Shown one piece after another: positions 11,399-23,564 of a stretch of DNA of 64,000 bases (the stretch's first letter is position 1; every line of letters begins with the position of its first letter). A program made the position numbers and the translations under genes. Where the stretch lies: NCBI GenBank assembly GCA_022496805.1, contig CM040085.1, forward strand, positions 44,731,811 through 44,795,810. The letters run 5' to 3'. This stretch comes from Pohlia nutans. Taxonomy: Eukaryota; Streptophyta; Bryopsida; Bryales; Mniaceae. The notes beneath the pieces were generated by a model that saw only the letters and a list, made by a program, of their open reading frames with translations, did no database searches and was not told the origin of the DNA.

Positions 11399-12535
11399 GA
11401 TTTGAATATACTTCTATTGTGTGTGGTTCCTCTTGTTTTAGCTATATATAATAGTTGGTTGTGGTGGAATATTCCAACCTTAGTTTTTGTAAAGGTAAAC
11501 ATTACCTATGCATAAAAGAAGAACGAATGATATTGGAGGGTAGATGATTATAAAGGGTACACATAGTGAAATATGCAACTAAAGTTTATAAAAGAAAATT
11601 TCCAAAGAAAGCGAGTCGCAAACCCCTCTCTATATCTTTATAGTCCACCGAGTCACCTTCTAAACAAGGAACTTGTTCCCAACAACCCCGTTTAGTAATC
11701 TAGCATTTTTTTCACCCAAAAACAACGTAGTACTACAAATAATTGTTAGATACATGTTCCTTATTATCTAAGTGATATAGAGGTTTGTATGAAGTCTAGT
11801 CTAGCTTCTATAAAAACAAAGAAGGCAAAAAAAATGCAACTCAAAACTCAATTATCATTAGATTTACTTGAACGTTCCATACACTTAATGCCTAAATCAA
11901 ATTAAAGAAATGAGACTCAACTTAGATGGAATGGAGCAAAAAATGAACTAGTTGGGAATCACTTGTCACTCTCTAAAGGCGTGCACAATATGAGATGGTT
12001 TGAAATTATTGGATCATAATCCGTTTAAATTGTCGGGGAGCAAGGGAGTCATCGTAACACGTTTTCATTTTGGTCGTGGAGACCTAGTCCAATAATAATC
12101 ATGCATGTGAGGAGGAACTTTCTTACGTTAACATGGGACCATGGCCATCGTGATTTTTCTTTTTTTGTGCTTGTGTTTGAAAGGACAATGATGTTGACGA
12201 ATCAACCTTGGAGCGAAAGAAAACAAAGGCAAAATGTTGGTTGCTAGCTAAAATGCAGAGAACGGCCCTTTTGTTGTTGGCGCTTGCTTGGGGAAAGCGG
12301 GGACGGAGGGTGGATTTACTGGCATATTTACTGGGATGTCCGAATCCGCTCAGTATTGGCAAGGGGATCCCTATCATATGATAGTGACAACATGGAAATA
12401 ATATTAAAAAACGTCGAGTGGGTGTACTTGGAGGGCGAGTATTGGGGCTTCCTGACATGGCCGGTGCTCACAAAAGTAAGCTGAACTCTGCAATACAAGC
12501 ATTACAAAGTTGGTGGACTGCAGCCTCTAGTCGGA
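11399..12535. other. Intergenic; GC-raised patch at ~12120-12480
   Basis: Open frames on both strands around 12123-12484 have no recognisable domain. The patch might be a decayed gene or retroelement fragment, but nothing in it identifies one. Confidence 0.4.
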
Positions 12536-12825
12536 AATTCCTCTCTTGCTTTCACCGCATAACTTAAGTTACGTCTTACTTTTTACGTGCACGCACGAAG
12601 TCTATGATTTTTGTTGTCTCTGCCTCACCACGCGAGAGACTATGAAAACGCTTCGTTTTCAAGGAGTTACATAGTTGAACATTGTAAACAAGCTGTAAAA
12701 GTAAATTTAGGATAAATAATAAGGCAGAGACTACGTGACTAGCCGCTTGTTGAATTCCCTCTCTTGTTTTCCCCGCATAAGTTACGTCTTACTTTTTATG
12801 TGCATGAAGTCTATGGTTTTTGTTG
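12536..12825 (+). repeat. Pair of ~75-80-bp direct repeats
   Basis: Segments 12536-12616 and 12753-12825 share AATTC(C)CTCTCTTG, CCGCATAA, GTTACGTCTTACTTTTTA and AGTCTATG blocks in the same order, about 136 bp apart. The second copy lacks some bases. The spacing resembles a tiny LTR pair, but I see no primer-binding site or polypurine tract. Confidence 0.6.
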
Positions 12826-12907
12826 AATTCGTTGTGATCTAGAATGGCAGGGGTTCAATTTTACAACAAGTTACCCATATAAAAATTTACATGTCAAGTT
12901 TGACTCT

Positions 12908-13801
12908 TTAACCCCTAAAGGACCAGGTGAATGCATTGTGTTCAAGAATAATTTTATTACTTTAGTAACTTATTTGAATTCCATAATTTTGTTTCAATGA
13001 ATTGTAAATGTCCATTACAAGAACACAAAAATCCTTTAAGATTTGCAATTATATTGATCCATCCACTGGGAAAATATACCAAAACGTCAACGCAGGTGAG
13101 CTTGGGACATGGTAGTTAGGGAGGTTGATGATCTGAAAGGCATTTTCGTACTAGGGCGTCAAATTTTCAAAAAAAAGTGTACAATATGTAAAACATTTGC
13201 CATTACTGCATCATTAACACTATAATAATAACGCAAAATGTTTAAATATATTTGAAATGGAATATTTTCCCAATATTTGGAATCTTTTTTAAATATTTAT
13301 ATTATTTTGGAATATATTGAAATATTCCATAAATAAATTTGATTTTTTTACACATTTTATGCAATGTAACAATTAATAATGATCACAAACATTGGTTCAA
13401 CGAGTCACCAACAAGTCATTTCACCCAAACATAAATCTTTCTAAATTAATCATTGGATGTTGTTGTATTTTGGTTTAGAATACCATTTTTGTGAGCACCT
13501 AAATACACTACATCTTTGTAGGCTCTTGAAATTTCAAATGCTAATCATGGTTTTAGAATTTATGAGAATGTTTGCAGTGAATGACTTGTTGATTTGCTAA
13601 AAAAATTCAGAAAACAACTCGTGATCAAACCTTATAATCATGTAATATATACGGTAGATTGTTTTGAAAATTGATATATAGTCTCACGACTAAGTCCTCT
13701 TTGAGCTTCAACGGTAGAATTAAGATATAAAATTGTGTTCTTGAAAGCATCACAAAAAACTGATAAAATTTTAGGGATGAGCATGGTCCTTTAGGGGCTA
13801 A
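12908..13801. mobile_element. TTAA-type element, 894 bp (singleton)
   Basis: It starts TTAACCCCTAAAGGACCAGG and ends with the inverse of TTAGCCCCTAAAGGACCATG, giving an inverted match over about 18 bp. The right TTAA has mutated to CTAA. It is longer than its relatives and may be a composite. A further inward-facing CTAACCCCTGGAGGACCAAG terminus begins at its right edge (13798) without a convincing partner. Confidence 0.5.
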
Positions 13802-13887
13802 CCCCTGGAGGACCAAGTGTCCTAACTAAGACATTTACAAAACTGGGTAGGTTCTCACAAGGTCAATTTTGAGTTTAATATTATGAG

Positions 13888-14032
13888 GTTTCAATAGAAA
13901 AACTTTTTTGGCAGTGTATATTGGAATTTTAGGGTTTTGAGCTTTAAGATTGTTAAAATTGCGTTTTTTACAACACTTTAAAACTCTAAACCCTACAATT
14001 CCAATATACATTGCAAAAATAGTTTTTCAATC
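13888..14032. repeat. Hairpin-forming inverted repeat with telomere-like heptamers
   Basis: The left arm (~13888-13947) and right arm (~13976-14032) are reverse complements over about 55 bp with few mismatches, separated by about 30 bp. The arms carry TTTTAGGGTTTT and CTAAACCCTA respectively. It could be an old foldback element or a small-RNA hairpin. Confidence 0.65.
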
Positions 14033-14331
14033 AAATTTCTTTTATGTAAGCTCAAGAAGCTTGCCACCTACACCTTGTTGTTCATCACTATTATTTACAT
14101 TTTTTTTGAAAAAAAATCTTACTATTTTAGACAATTTTGTAATTACTATGACTATTATAAGAGAAAAACTTTGAATTTATTTATAAAATTCATTTTTATT
14201 TAAATAATTATGAAAAACTAGTGTAAATTGGTTTAACAACAAATTATACGAGAAAAATACCTCAAAAATATAATATTTTTTTAAATGAGAGAAATTGATG
14301 AGGTTTGACTGGGTAAATGTAGTGTGGACGC

Positions 14332-14919
14332 TTAACCCCTAAATGTACCAGGGTGTCCCTGGAATTGACGATTTGAGAAAAATCATCATAAAGTACTATT
14401 TAGAAGAATATTTTGGAATTGATATACAAATGAAAGTTCTAGATTTTGATTTTTAGATTCCATCTGTACGGTTAGATTCACCAAAACTATCACCAATATT
14501 TAATGATCAATTTTGAAAGTTAAAATTAAAAATTCCTTCTAAATTTGATTACAAACAAAATTTTAATATTTTTTGAGTAAAATTTGTTGGAATGGATTTG
14601 AAATGAGATACTCTTAAACATGGTGATTCTTTGAAATTTTTGTGTTTCTTAAATCTATGACCTCATTTTTGCAAGGCCACTTTTGAACTGCAGTCAATGC
14701 AATTTTGGCTTGGTCAACGACTTGACATACTTCTACATTTGTAATTTTAGAAAAATATGTAATCAAGCATGACTAAATCCGACCATTAGATAAGACAACA
14801 ACTTGGTGAAGAATCTCCAAAAAATTGAATGACTTTCATCCAAGAATTGATGAGAACGTGGGAAGGGTTTGAATTTGTTAGTCGTCCACTTTCTGGACGC
14901 TGTGACGTTTAGGGGTTAA
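14332..14919 (+). mobile_element. TTAA-terminated element, family T2 (forward copy)
   Basis: A 588-bp element from TTAACCCCTAAATGTACC to the inverse of TTAACCCCTAAACGTCAC. Each end has an internal palindrome: CCAGGGTGTCCCTGG at 14348-14362 and CGTCCACTTTCTGGACG at 14883-14899. An inverted copy of exactly the same length lies at 55302-55889. There is no coding capacity. Confidence 0.85.
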
Positions 14920-14922
14920 GGA

Positions 14923-15469
14923 TTAACCCTTTAACGCGCCAGCGTTCACATAGTGGACGACGCACATATTGAAACTGCTCGATTCTCATCCAAATCGGAC
15001 AGTTTTCATCCACCAAAATTTCTCTTAGTTCTTGAGCAAGTTGACTATCCTTTGTACGGTTTGGATCTTCAAAAAAGTTTATTATGATTTTTAGAAAAGC
15101 AACAAAATTGGTTTATGTCAAGTTTTATTCTTAGTTCAAAAAGTGGGACCTTAAATATGATTTTTCAAAATAAGTAGAATCAAATAATGGAAATCATACC
15201 ATCTCGTAGTGCATGTTATTTCAATTTCATTATCATATTTCTAAAAAAAATTGTGCTAATTTAGGATTTTAAATTGAATTTCAAGAGAAAACCTTGCAAA
15301 ATTAATTTAAAAATATTAAACAAAATATAATAAATCCAACCGTACATATGTGATCTTCACATTGACATTTACAACTTAGCTTTGACCATGAACCCCATTT
15401 TTGGTTTTCATCAAGCATTTTATAGCGCTTCTTTGAAAACAGAGTTGAATCGGGACGTTAAAGGGTTAA
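14923..15469 (+). mobile_element. TTAA-terminated element, family T5 (forward copy)
   Basis: A 547-bp element from TTAACCCTTTAACGCGCC to the inverse of TTAACCCTTTAACGTCCC, starting only 3 bp after the preceding T2 element. The subterminal near-palindrome CGTTCACATAGTGGACG is at 14943-14959. The interior matches copies at 18023, 36682 (inverted), 57819 (inverted), 62772 and 63119. Confidence 0.85.
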
Positions 15470-16847
15470 TTGCAGTGAAAGGCGTCCACATTGAGATTGA
15501 GCCTCAGTCACACAAGGCATCAATGTCAGTGTCCTTCATTTTTGGGATTTTCCCCGGATTGAATTGGGTCCCCCTCACTTGGCTTGTTTCAAATCTCAAG
15601 ATTTATTTGACCGGAGTGACTTTCCTGATGAAGGCTGAATGAATTTTCCACCTAAGTTACTGTAGCTGTATTTCAGCAAGAAATGTGTGCAGGTGTTCAT
15701 TTTCCATGACCTAGGACAATGTGCGTACTACGTACCTGGCTGGCCCAATACCTTTCACCAAGAGGGACATTGGGCACTGCAATCAGTATAGTGGTCCAAA
15801 ACAAAGGAACGTTGAAAAACGCAGGCACAATTACATCTGGCGGGGTCCACCGTATGTTTAGGGGCCCCATTTCAATGAAATTTTATGTTCATTTGTTTCC
15901 CAAAACAAAAAATCCCGCCATCATGGCACAATCTTTTCTGTCCTAATAAGAGCATGCACATTCTTCTCCCTTCAATTCACCTCTCGACCAATATAATCAC
16001 ATGGTGTCACAAGCTTATCGTCTCCACACTGCTATAATCACCCTCTATGTAGTGCGTGAACCAATCAGAATCACTATATATGGGTAATCATTATTGTTCA
16101 TCAATATAGAATACCGAACCCTTCCTTGAATTTGTTATAGAGGGACTGTAAAGGTATCACTATATGTGGCTCATATTTCGTGGTTCTCTTGCATGCCCTC
16201 CAAAAACAACATTAAATAGAAGCATATTTCATCCAGTTTCTAGAGTCAAGGGCTCTTGTAGGCGTAGGGTGGGCATGTATCCACCTTTTTACGGAATACT
16301 TTGGATGAATAGTTCATGACAACTCATGTACAATATCCTTGAAAATATATTGTCGCCTCTCTACTAAACCCATAAATTTTGTATTAAAACAAAACGACAC
16401 ATCTTCATGATCATTCAAAATCTCTCAATAGGAATTTTCATAAGTGAGACTTATGAACTCTAGTTTATAGTTTACTTTTTAAATTTAAAAATTCTAAATA
16501 TAGTGCATTCTATTGCATTTACAAGCCTTGTGGGTCAAGATATTTGCTATATTCTATAGCACTTTCACTCGCTATATTTTTCCAAAACAATAATACTCTA
16601 ATGATCTTTTTTACCATGTGAATTCTCACTGTGACTTTTATCTTCTCTTAAAATATTGAATTTATTTGAAATGTTTTGAATTTTAAATATGGTTTTTTCT
16701 GCAAACAAAGCTCAAAAATCTTCTCAAGTTGTGCCAATCCATGCCTTCTAGATTGGAAGTAGTGATAAAGGCAAAGGGCAGACATACGTATTGGTAGAGT
16801 GATAGAATTTTGTAGTCATTAGATCATTTCAATGTAAGTCAAAAGCC
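15470..16847. other. Intergenic stretch, slightly GC-richer at its start
   Basis: Open frames at 15382-15642 and 15719-15946 have no recognisable domain, and the first begins inside the T5 element. No RNA gene or repeat is identified. Confidence 0.5.
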
Positions 16848-17432
16848 TTAACCCTTGAATGCCTTCACCCCTCTTCAAATTGGGCAGTTTTGCAAATATG
16901 CATTATAAAATGCAATTAAGAGGGATATTTAAACTTGATGTATGAATAAAAGGTGTACAATATGAATTTTAATCTCTATCCATACGGTTAGATCTATGAT
17001 TGCAATCACCTATATTCTTGTATAAATTTTGAAACTTAAAATTCAAAATTCTTTTGTAATTTAATTACGAATAAGATACTAACAATCTATGGATGAAACT
17101 TGTTGTGATGGGTTAAAATGTAATACTCTAAGTGTAGTGATTTTTGGAGATTTTTTGGTTGCTTAGTTTTATGAGTTGACTTTTTCAAGAGCACTTTTGA
17201 ACACTTTTGAACTAAGATTTTAGAAAATTTTGGTGAATCACTGCAACATGAAATGAGGCATAAAAATTTCACAAATTGTACCCTTTCTAATCGGTTCTCA
17301 CATGCATGAAGCTAACTTCCTATAAAATCTATATTAAAAATTGCACACTGCAAAAGTGCACGACGGATGAAAAAACGTGGATGAAATCTGTACATTGTCC
17401 AAGACATGGACGCTTAGGCAGTTAAGGGTTAA
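16848..17432 (+). mobile_element. TTAA-terminated element, family T4 (forward copy)
   Basis: A 585-bp element from TTAACCCTTGAATGCC to a terminal AAGGGTTAA. A near-palindromic TGTCCAAGACATGGACG precedes the right end. It is homologous along its length to 30695-31293 and, inverted, to 10070-10657. Confidence 0.8.
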
Positions 17433-18022
17433 CAGTCAAGTAGTTGTGAAATTTTGAGTAGTCATATGTAGCAAAAAAATACTCTTTAGTTTACTATATT
17501 TATATGTAATTTTACAACTTTTAAAAAATGTTTTTACCAAAAAAATGTTTATTTCTAAGTTATTTATACATTTGTGCAATCAGATGTTTGAAATCTGTCA
17601 ATGATGATTTTTAAGTGATTTTATAAGATCAAACACTAAAAAATTCTTTAATATTTCGCCGAAAATCAACATTCTATTTTTGGAAAATAATTATTTTTAT
17701 GATTGATCAAATATTTTCTTTCCGAAGCCTTTATTGAATATTTTAGAAAAAAACAATTTAGTATTACTCTAATTTTAAAAAGTAAAAGTTAATGTGATTG
17801 ATTAAAATGTTGTCTCCTTGAGGTATTGATTGAGTATTTTTAAAGAAGTCAATTTTGTATCATTGTACATGCAATTTTGTGAGTGGTGGTACAAAGGAGC
17901 AACAATCTTTTCTTAGGGGTACTGCACATGCTCTCCATGGTAGCAAATGTGCAAGATATAGTGATGTCACAATAATCCCCTTTAAACCAAGTTACCACTA
18001 GGATTAACAAGTCTGACAATCA
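17433..18022. other. Unannotated AT-rich stretch
   Basis: Nothing recognisable is seen. Confidence 0.5.
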
Positions 18023-18587
18023 GTAACCTTTTGACGTGCTTGCGTCCATAATTTTGACAATCAGTAATCCTTTGACAATGAACAAATTGTAAACTTTCTC
18101 TTGACTACATCATGTACATTTTTTCACCCATCCAAATTTTCCTTGGTTCTTGTGCTAGTTGGCTACCATTTGTACAGTATGGATCTTCAAAATAAGATAT
18201 TTTGATTTCTCTAAATGACAAAAATTGCTTTATATCAAGATTCATTCTTAGTTCAAAAAACGAGACTTTAACAAAGATTTTCCAAAATAAGTAGAACCAA
18301 ATAATGGAAATTATACCATCTCATTGTGCATATTATTCCAAGTTTTTCATAATTTTTTTAATAAAAAATTGTTAATTTGGGATTATACAGTGAATTTCAA
18401 AAGAAAACCTTGCAAAATTAATTAAAGACTATCAATAATAATTTTTTGATAAATCCAACCGTGTAGATGTGATCTACACAATGAGATTTTCAACTTTTCT
18501 TTATATCAACTCCATTTTTGTGATTTCATCAAACATTTTATAACACATCTTTTAAATTGGTGGTAGATCTAGACATTCAAGGTTTAA
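18023..18587 (+). mobile_element. T5 element with eroded and duplicated left end
   Basis: The interior matches T5 (CATCCAAATTTTCCTTGG, GTATGGATCTTCAAAATAAG). The left TTAA has become GTAA, and the terminal block GACAATCAGTAA(C/T)C(T/C)TTTGAC occurs twice 46 bp apart, as if the terminus was duplicated. The right end is also eroded (GGTTTAA). Confidence 0.6.
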
Positions 18588-19202
18588 TAGTTTGGGGACT
18601 TCTACTGGAATACATTGCAAATTGACGTTTGTTTAGGATTGTGCAACAAGGTTAGATACAACTTTGTAGGTGGGGAGGAATAAATTAACGGGATGAGAAT
18701 TTCCTGCATCCATGAGTATATCCCAGAGAAGGGTGTATGCGTATGCTCAAATACCACTTGATATGCCAATATCCTTTAACCCCTCGACCTAAAGTTCTAT
18801 TTGTGACCATATACATTTGTGTATAATCATGTGATATTTCATTACACCAACATATTGTAAGCTGGTAGTAGTTCCGACACAAATTAATTCATTTTTTAGA
18901 AAGTGTCATGTGCCACTATCTTATTGACTATGACCTATGAAAAAGAGGATATGGATGGCGGGAAAGCTGGCGTGGCACTCTATGGGTGCTGGAGCTACTA
19001 CCAACTTATGGTATTTGAGAACATCCATGACATACTTGAGTATACAAATTATTTGTATAATTCAATACGTGAGGCGGTTTATATGAGCAAATATACATTG
19101 GTCAACCCCAAGACCTCACTATCCCTAGATGAACCACATTCAACAGACTCTTCATTCACTATGGTCGTTACTATTACTGTCATTATGGTCATGACTACTA
19201 GT
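18588..19202. other. Unannotated stretch with an orphan open frame
   Basis: A plus-strand frame at 18903-19211 (102 aa) has no recognisable domain and runs into repeat K. It is probably spurious. Confidence 0.5.
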
Positions 19203-19340
19203 AGCATGTAGTGGCTTTGTTTGGCCTACAGTAGATGGTGCAACATATTCCACACCCAACAGGACTTCATCAGTAGCTAATTGGACAGGTGGAGTCCCAA
19301 GGTGATGAGTAGAGTGCATGTAGTCTACTGAGTGTTATGG
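19203..19340 (+). repeat. Dispersed repeat K, copy 2
   Basis: It matches 2822-2960 in the TGTAGTGG, ATAGATGGT/GTAGATGGT, TTCCACACCCAACA and GTGGAGTCCCAAG blocks, in the same order and orientation. Confidence 0.6.
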
Positions 19341-20102
19341 TTAACCCTACAATCATGTAAGTTATCCAAAATTTCCGACCAAATGACTAAGCTTCATCCG
19401 TTAGTGCAGTTTTATACAAGCCAACGGACACACTGTAGCTAGAAAGTCACTGACAGAGAGAGCCTGGAGAATTGTACTAAGTTACGCTCACTTAAAAAAA
19501 AATGATAATTTAAAAAAAAAAAGTATCGATGACCGGAGTGTAAAAATCAAAACGGCCATCGACCTATCGGAGGTTGCCACAAAAATTCTATCGTAGGGTA
19601 ATAGGGCCAATCAATTGAGTCCACAAGGGGCCGGAGCCGTCCATATTGATGGAACCAAGCAGGACAGCTCTTGGGAATTTGGGAGCCCGGGCTCATGATG
19701 GGGCCTGGAAAAACCTTTTTGAAGGGCCGCCCGGGTGGGTACCGGAAGTACGTACAATGGCTATGAGTCGGTCGGTCCTTGGGACTGGAAAAAATATATA
19801 TCGAGCCAAGATGGGGCACATGGGTGGCTCCACGGCGCGCTAGGCCACCGCCTCATTGGTTGGACGGTGCCTTTTTCTCTGTTTGGCTGCCAAAATGGCA
19901 CCACATCAACTGATGGTCTTCTGTACACTGTTTCCTTCAGTGTGGGAAAATAATTAGTCTGCCTCCCCTCATCTTGTGCCAAAAAACACACATCAAAAAA
20001 AGAAAAAGCAAAAGCAAAAAAAAGTATTGGAACCAGTGCATTGAACATTTACAGTACATTCACAGTCGATTTTCTGTGACATTACTATGGAGGAGGAATT
20101 AT
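19341..20102. other. Intergenic; GC-raised patch at ~19540-19960
   Basis: Overlapping open frames occur on both strands (19547-19819 on minus, 19646-19843 and 19735-19953 on plus), none recognised. The composition differs sharply from the neighbours, which suggests a transposed or decayed fragment of unknown type. Confidence 0.4.
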
Positions 20103-20274
20103 TACACCGAAATCACCATATACGGTGGGTGGGTGAATGGTGTGGGTACATTCATCCATTTGAACAAAGTTCAATCCAATTTTGATGAATTTTACAACAA
20201 GACTTTGAAAAACTTATTATTAGTAAAGCCTCTCGATGATACCACATGCCACAATATATGGTGATTTTGGTGTA
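20103..20274. mobile_element. TACACC...GGTGTA miniature element, copy 2
   Basis: A 172-bp element starting TACACCGAAATCACCATATA and ending with the inverse of TACACCAAAATCACCATATA. It is closely similar to 9721-9889 across the interior, including the GGGTGGGTGAATGG block and CATTCATCCATTT. Confidence 0.8.
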
Positions 20275-21476
20275 GTGTCCAATTATATCGTACGTTGAAA
20301 TATCTTCAAAAATTAAAAATATTTACTTTATATATAGAGTAGAAACAACCAATAAAAATCACCAAAATTATTCTCATCACTTTCAGATGATCATCCAATT
20401 TTTGGATGCAATTTTGATGGAAATGATACAACATATTGGATGGGAATCATCACAATCAACCATCGCCACAAAGGCTATGAATCCAAAAAAACTCTGGCTA
20501 CAATGAAATGTAACCTACAGTATTCACAAGAAGCTTTACTAATATATATTTCTTTCAAATGACTGATAAAATTCATCCAAATTGTGTGAGAATTGGATGA
20601 AAATTTGTTAAAATGGATGAATGTACCCACGCCATTCACGCACCCACAGTATACGGTGTATTACCAAAACAAAAACCAAAACAGTGGTTGGTGTACCTCC
20701 ATTCCAATTGGACGTTATTATACGGCCAATGTGGTGCCACGTCAGAAGGCCGATATATATGATGTTGAAGGAAAGGAAAGGAAAGGAAGGAAGCAGGACA
20801 TTTACCGCTATGATAAATGTCGCTCAATCTGTGAACAAACAGCCGAGGTACAACATTCCCATGTCCAAAATATCACAGGATCTCCATCCCCAAAGGAACC
20901 GGCCTTGCATCTTCCCGTATGACCACATTGTAGAAATGACTAGGGCAGGCTGCGGCTTTCAATGGGGACCACTCTACTGAAAGAAAAGCAGAATATGAAA
21001 AATCTCCTCAATCTCATCATACATATCGGCAGTCTAGCCACACATCTTATGCCAACTGATGGGGCCGAGCCTCTTTTTTGGATTTTTTTAATTTAAAAAA
21101 AAAAAAAACTGGTTTTTTTTTTTTTTTTTTTTCCTCCCCTCTCTAATGGAGTGAGTGGCAACTGACTGACTGACTGACTGACTGCAGGAGTGAGTGAGTG
21201 AGGCATTGAATTGCAGGGCACTGGCTGCGTGTGCATGCTTGCTTTCGGTGGTCGGCCGGCCGGCCGGCACTGCCTGCGTGGGCGGCTGTTCGTTATTCTC
21301 AAGTATCAAGCATATGATGTGAAAGATCTAGTGCCATTTTGGCCCTTCCCTGCAATTACCATCATCTCTCACATTCGTCCAGCTCAGCATGTCGATCATT
21401 CCAGGGATTTTTTTTTCTTTCTTTCTTTGGAGCTGGGATTTTTTCTTTTTTTTGAACAAGTGGCACCATTGTCGCA
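20275..21476. other. Intergenic with an inverted relic of the TACACC element
   Basis: Around 20570-20670 the end of a TACACC-type element recurs inverted (ATGGATGAATGTACCCACGCC, then CACCCACAGTATAC). The open frames at 20593-20980 overlap this relic. A (TGAC)n run (~21164-21184) and homopolymer T/A tracts follow near 21100. No gene is recognised. Confidence 0.5.
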
Positions 21477-21581
21477 GATAGATAGAAACTCTGGTCTCTT
21501 TTGAGGCGGCCTGAGTAAAGTGTTTGTTCGTAATGTCAATGACCCAATGCCCACTGGACAAAGGGCCATTGGAACAAAACT
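21477..21581 (-). mobile_element. Short retroposed tail, copy 1
   Basis: A 105-bp segment. Read on the minus strand it ends in CTATCTATC. It is flanked by ACCATTGTCGCA (21465-21476) and ACCATTGACACA (21582-21593), a probable 12-bp target duplication with two changes. Homologues lie at 43478-43584 and 61331-61412. It is interpreted as a 5'-truncated LINE/SINE tail. Confidence 0.65.
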
Positions 21582-21614
21582 ACCATTGACACACAACATT
21601 GTATAGTAGCACTT

Positions 21615-21772
21615 TTGTGCTGAATAGGGGTATTAAGGAGACCAAAACATTAGAGGGACTCACCTTGTAAAAATTACTTGATGGTAAAAAAATTAACTAA
21701 GCGACAATATATATATAAGTGTGAAATGTCGATAAATTAGTATGGGCCCCTTTAATACCCCTATTCAGTGTA
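21615..21772. mobile_element. MITE with CTGAATAGGGGTATTAA termini
   Basis: About 158 bp. The inverted ends are TGTGCTGAATAGGGGTATTA at the left and the inverse of TACACTGAATAGGGGTATTA at the right, extending a few more bases. There is no coding potential. The TA next to the right end would fit a mariner-type duplication, but the left side is eroded. Confidence 0.65.
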
Positions 21773-22014
21773 GATTTTAGATGACGTCATCATAATTGGA
21801 TGAGAGTTTGCTCAAATGGATGAAAACATGTTACCTTGGATGAATATTTCGGCGGTAATGGAGTGAGTTTTGGTCCAACTTTAGCTCTTTCTGAAAATAC
21901 TTTCGCTTTCTAGCTATATTTTTGAGCTATAAAAAGGATGTCTTGAAGTCAGGCACCAATGTAGTGGCACAATCACATTGGTTTATATCTAGAGGGATGT
22001 CCCTCCATCATCCA

Positions 22015-22210
22015 ATTATTTTTGTTTCTTTTGTTTTTTCAATGGTAGAACAATACGCACCCTAGAATGTAGCTATATAGGTCATTTTCTATTATAAGGC
22101 ACTTTCATCCAAATACTAGCGATTTAGAATGTTTTTGAGAGGTATTTGGCAATTTTATCAACTGTTTTTCCCATTTTTCTAGTATAAAAAAAGTCACTTC
22201 AAAGAAAAAA
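22015..22210 (+). repeat. Dispersed repeat L, copy 1
   Basis: It is similar to 28800-29135 (TTTTTTC.TTGGTAGA, GAATGTAGC, AACACTTTCATC, TTTTTCTAGT blocks in order). This copy has only a short TATATA where the other has a 104-bp (AT)n tract. Confidence 0.6.
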
Positions 22211-22324
22211 ATTGGTTGTCTTCCATTGCCTATATAAGTGGTGTGTTGCCACAATAATAAAAATAAAATAAAACCCACGTATCATTCCTCACTACACCCT
22301 TCATAAAATTGAGTACTGAGGTAG

Positions 22325-22447
22325 ACATATCCATTACCATCCATTAACATTTCATCCCTCATGTACTAGCAGTGTACATTTTTAGACTAGAATGTATACC
22401 ACCAGTATATGAGGGTGGAATTGAGAGTTGGGTGGTAATGGATATGT
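22325..22447. mobile_element. Small MITE with ACATATCCATTACCA termini
   Basis: A 123-bp segment bounded by ACATATCCATTACCATCC and the inverse of ACATATCCATTACCACCC. The inverted match is nearly perfect over 18 bp. No clear target duplication. Confidence 0.7.
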
Positions 22448-23564
22448 GGCTACTTTACACCCATTTCATTCATTGTTGCAAGTTAGTGTAAGTGGAGGGC
22501 ATGGTCATCTATGTCAAATATGTAATTTTCTTTGAAAAGCAAGGTTTACTAGGGCGTTTGCATGGTATAGACTAGAAATTTATGAAAAGTTGAAGTGAAC
22601 CAACTTCTAGATTTACGTACATATCAACAAAAGAAATAAAATTTTAGTTTTTCTAAATTATTTTACCTTGAAGATTTGAGTATCAAAACTCCCATTCTAT
22701 ATCAGTTTGACCAATTTATTATCAAACTTTGAATGGAATTATAGTTTATGCTTGATTCTATATTTAAAAATTAAAAATCAATTCCACCTCTAAAATTTTA
22801 TTCTCAAGGATATTCAAAAAATAAATCCATCAATTTTTTTTTAATAGAGAAACAATTCAAATCTACCAAAATAACACATTTTAAAATTTAAAACGTGAAT
22901 CATTTTAAAAAATAATTTTTTTGAAAGATTGATTTTTCTTCACATATTTGAACATTGAAAAATTCATAGCTCAAAATTCCATCCACAACACTCTTTTCTC
23001 CTTCTCTTTTAGAATTTAGAGTGCACATTTGACAATGTGACAATGTACTAGTTTTACTTTGATTTGTGTCCTATTAAGAAGTACATCATATTTTCAGGAA
23101 TTTCTTGAGATGGTCACTAAACCAAAACAATTCTCAAAACTTCACAACCCTTCATTGTCTTAATGTCACGAATTTTCAAAAATCTCAAAAATCCATAAAA
23201 ATTCACAAAAGAGTGCATAGTGACATGCATATAGAGTAGCCTGTACCATGCATTTGCCCAATAGATGAAATATTTGTAAATGTTCTCTGAAATTCTCTAC
23301 TTCACTATAATTTCCCACAAATTTTAGTACTCATTTTTATTTATTTATTTATTTATTTATGTTCAAACGTGCCCTCTGTCTACATTAGTAGTTGGTTCGA
23401 TACATTGGTACTCAATGATTATTAATTTTGTATTTTTTAACTTTGACTCTACAGAAAATTCCTAAGATTTCCTTTTTCACCATACTTAAATAACGTTATT
23501 TGAAAAATCATTCTTGAAACTCTTCAACTTTCATTTTTAAAGTTTTTTTGTGTAAGATCAGTTC
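22448..23564. other. Unannotated AT-rich stretch
   Basis: No gene is seen. A (TTTA)n run lies at about 23337-23361. Confidence 0.55.

Noticed and set aside
13798..14335. A further TTAA-type element of about 538 bp between 13798 and 14335
   Set aside because: The left end (CTAACCCCTGGAGG) and right end (inverse of TTAAGCGTCC) do not match each other, so no inverted terminal pair supports it.
20593..20980. 109- and 119-aa plus-strand frames as genes
   Set aside because: Their 5' parts lie over an inverted relic of the TACACC-type MITE, and two frames are open at once.
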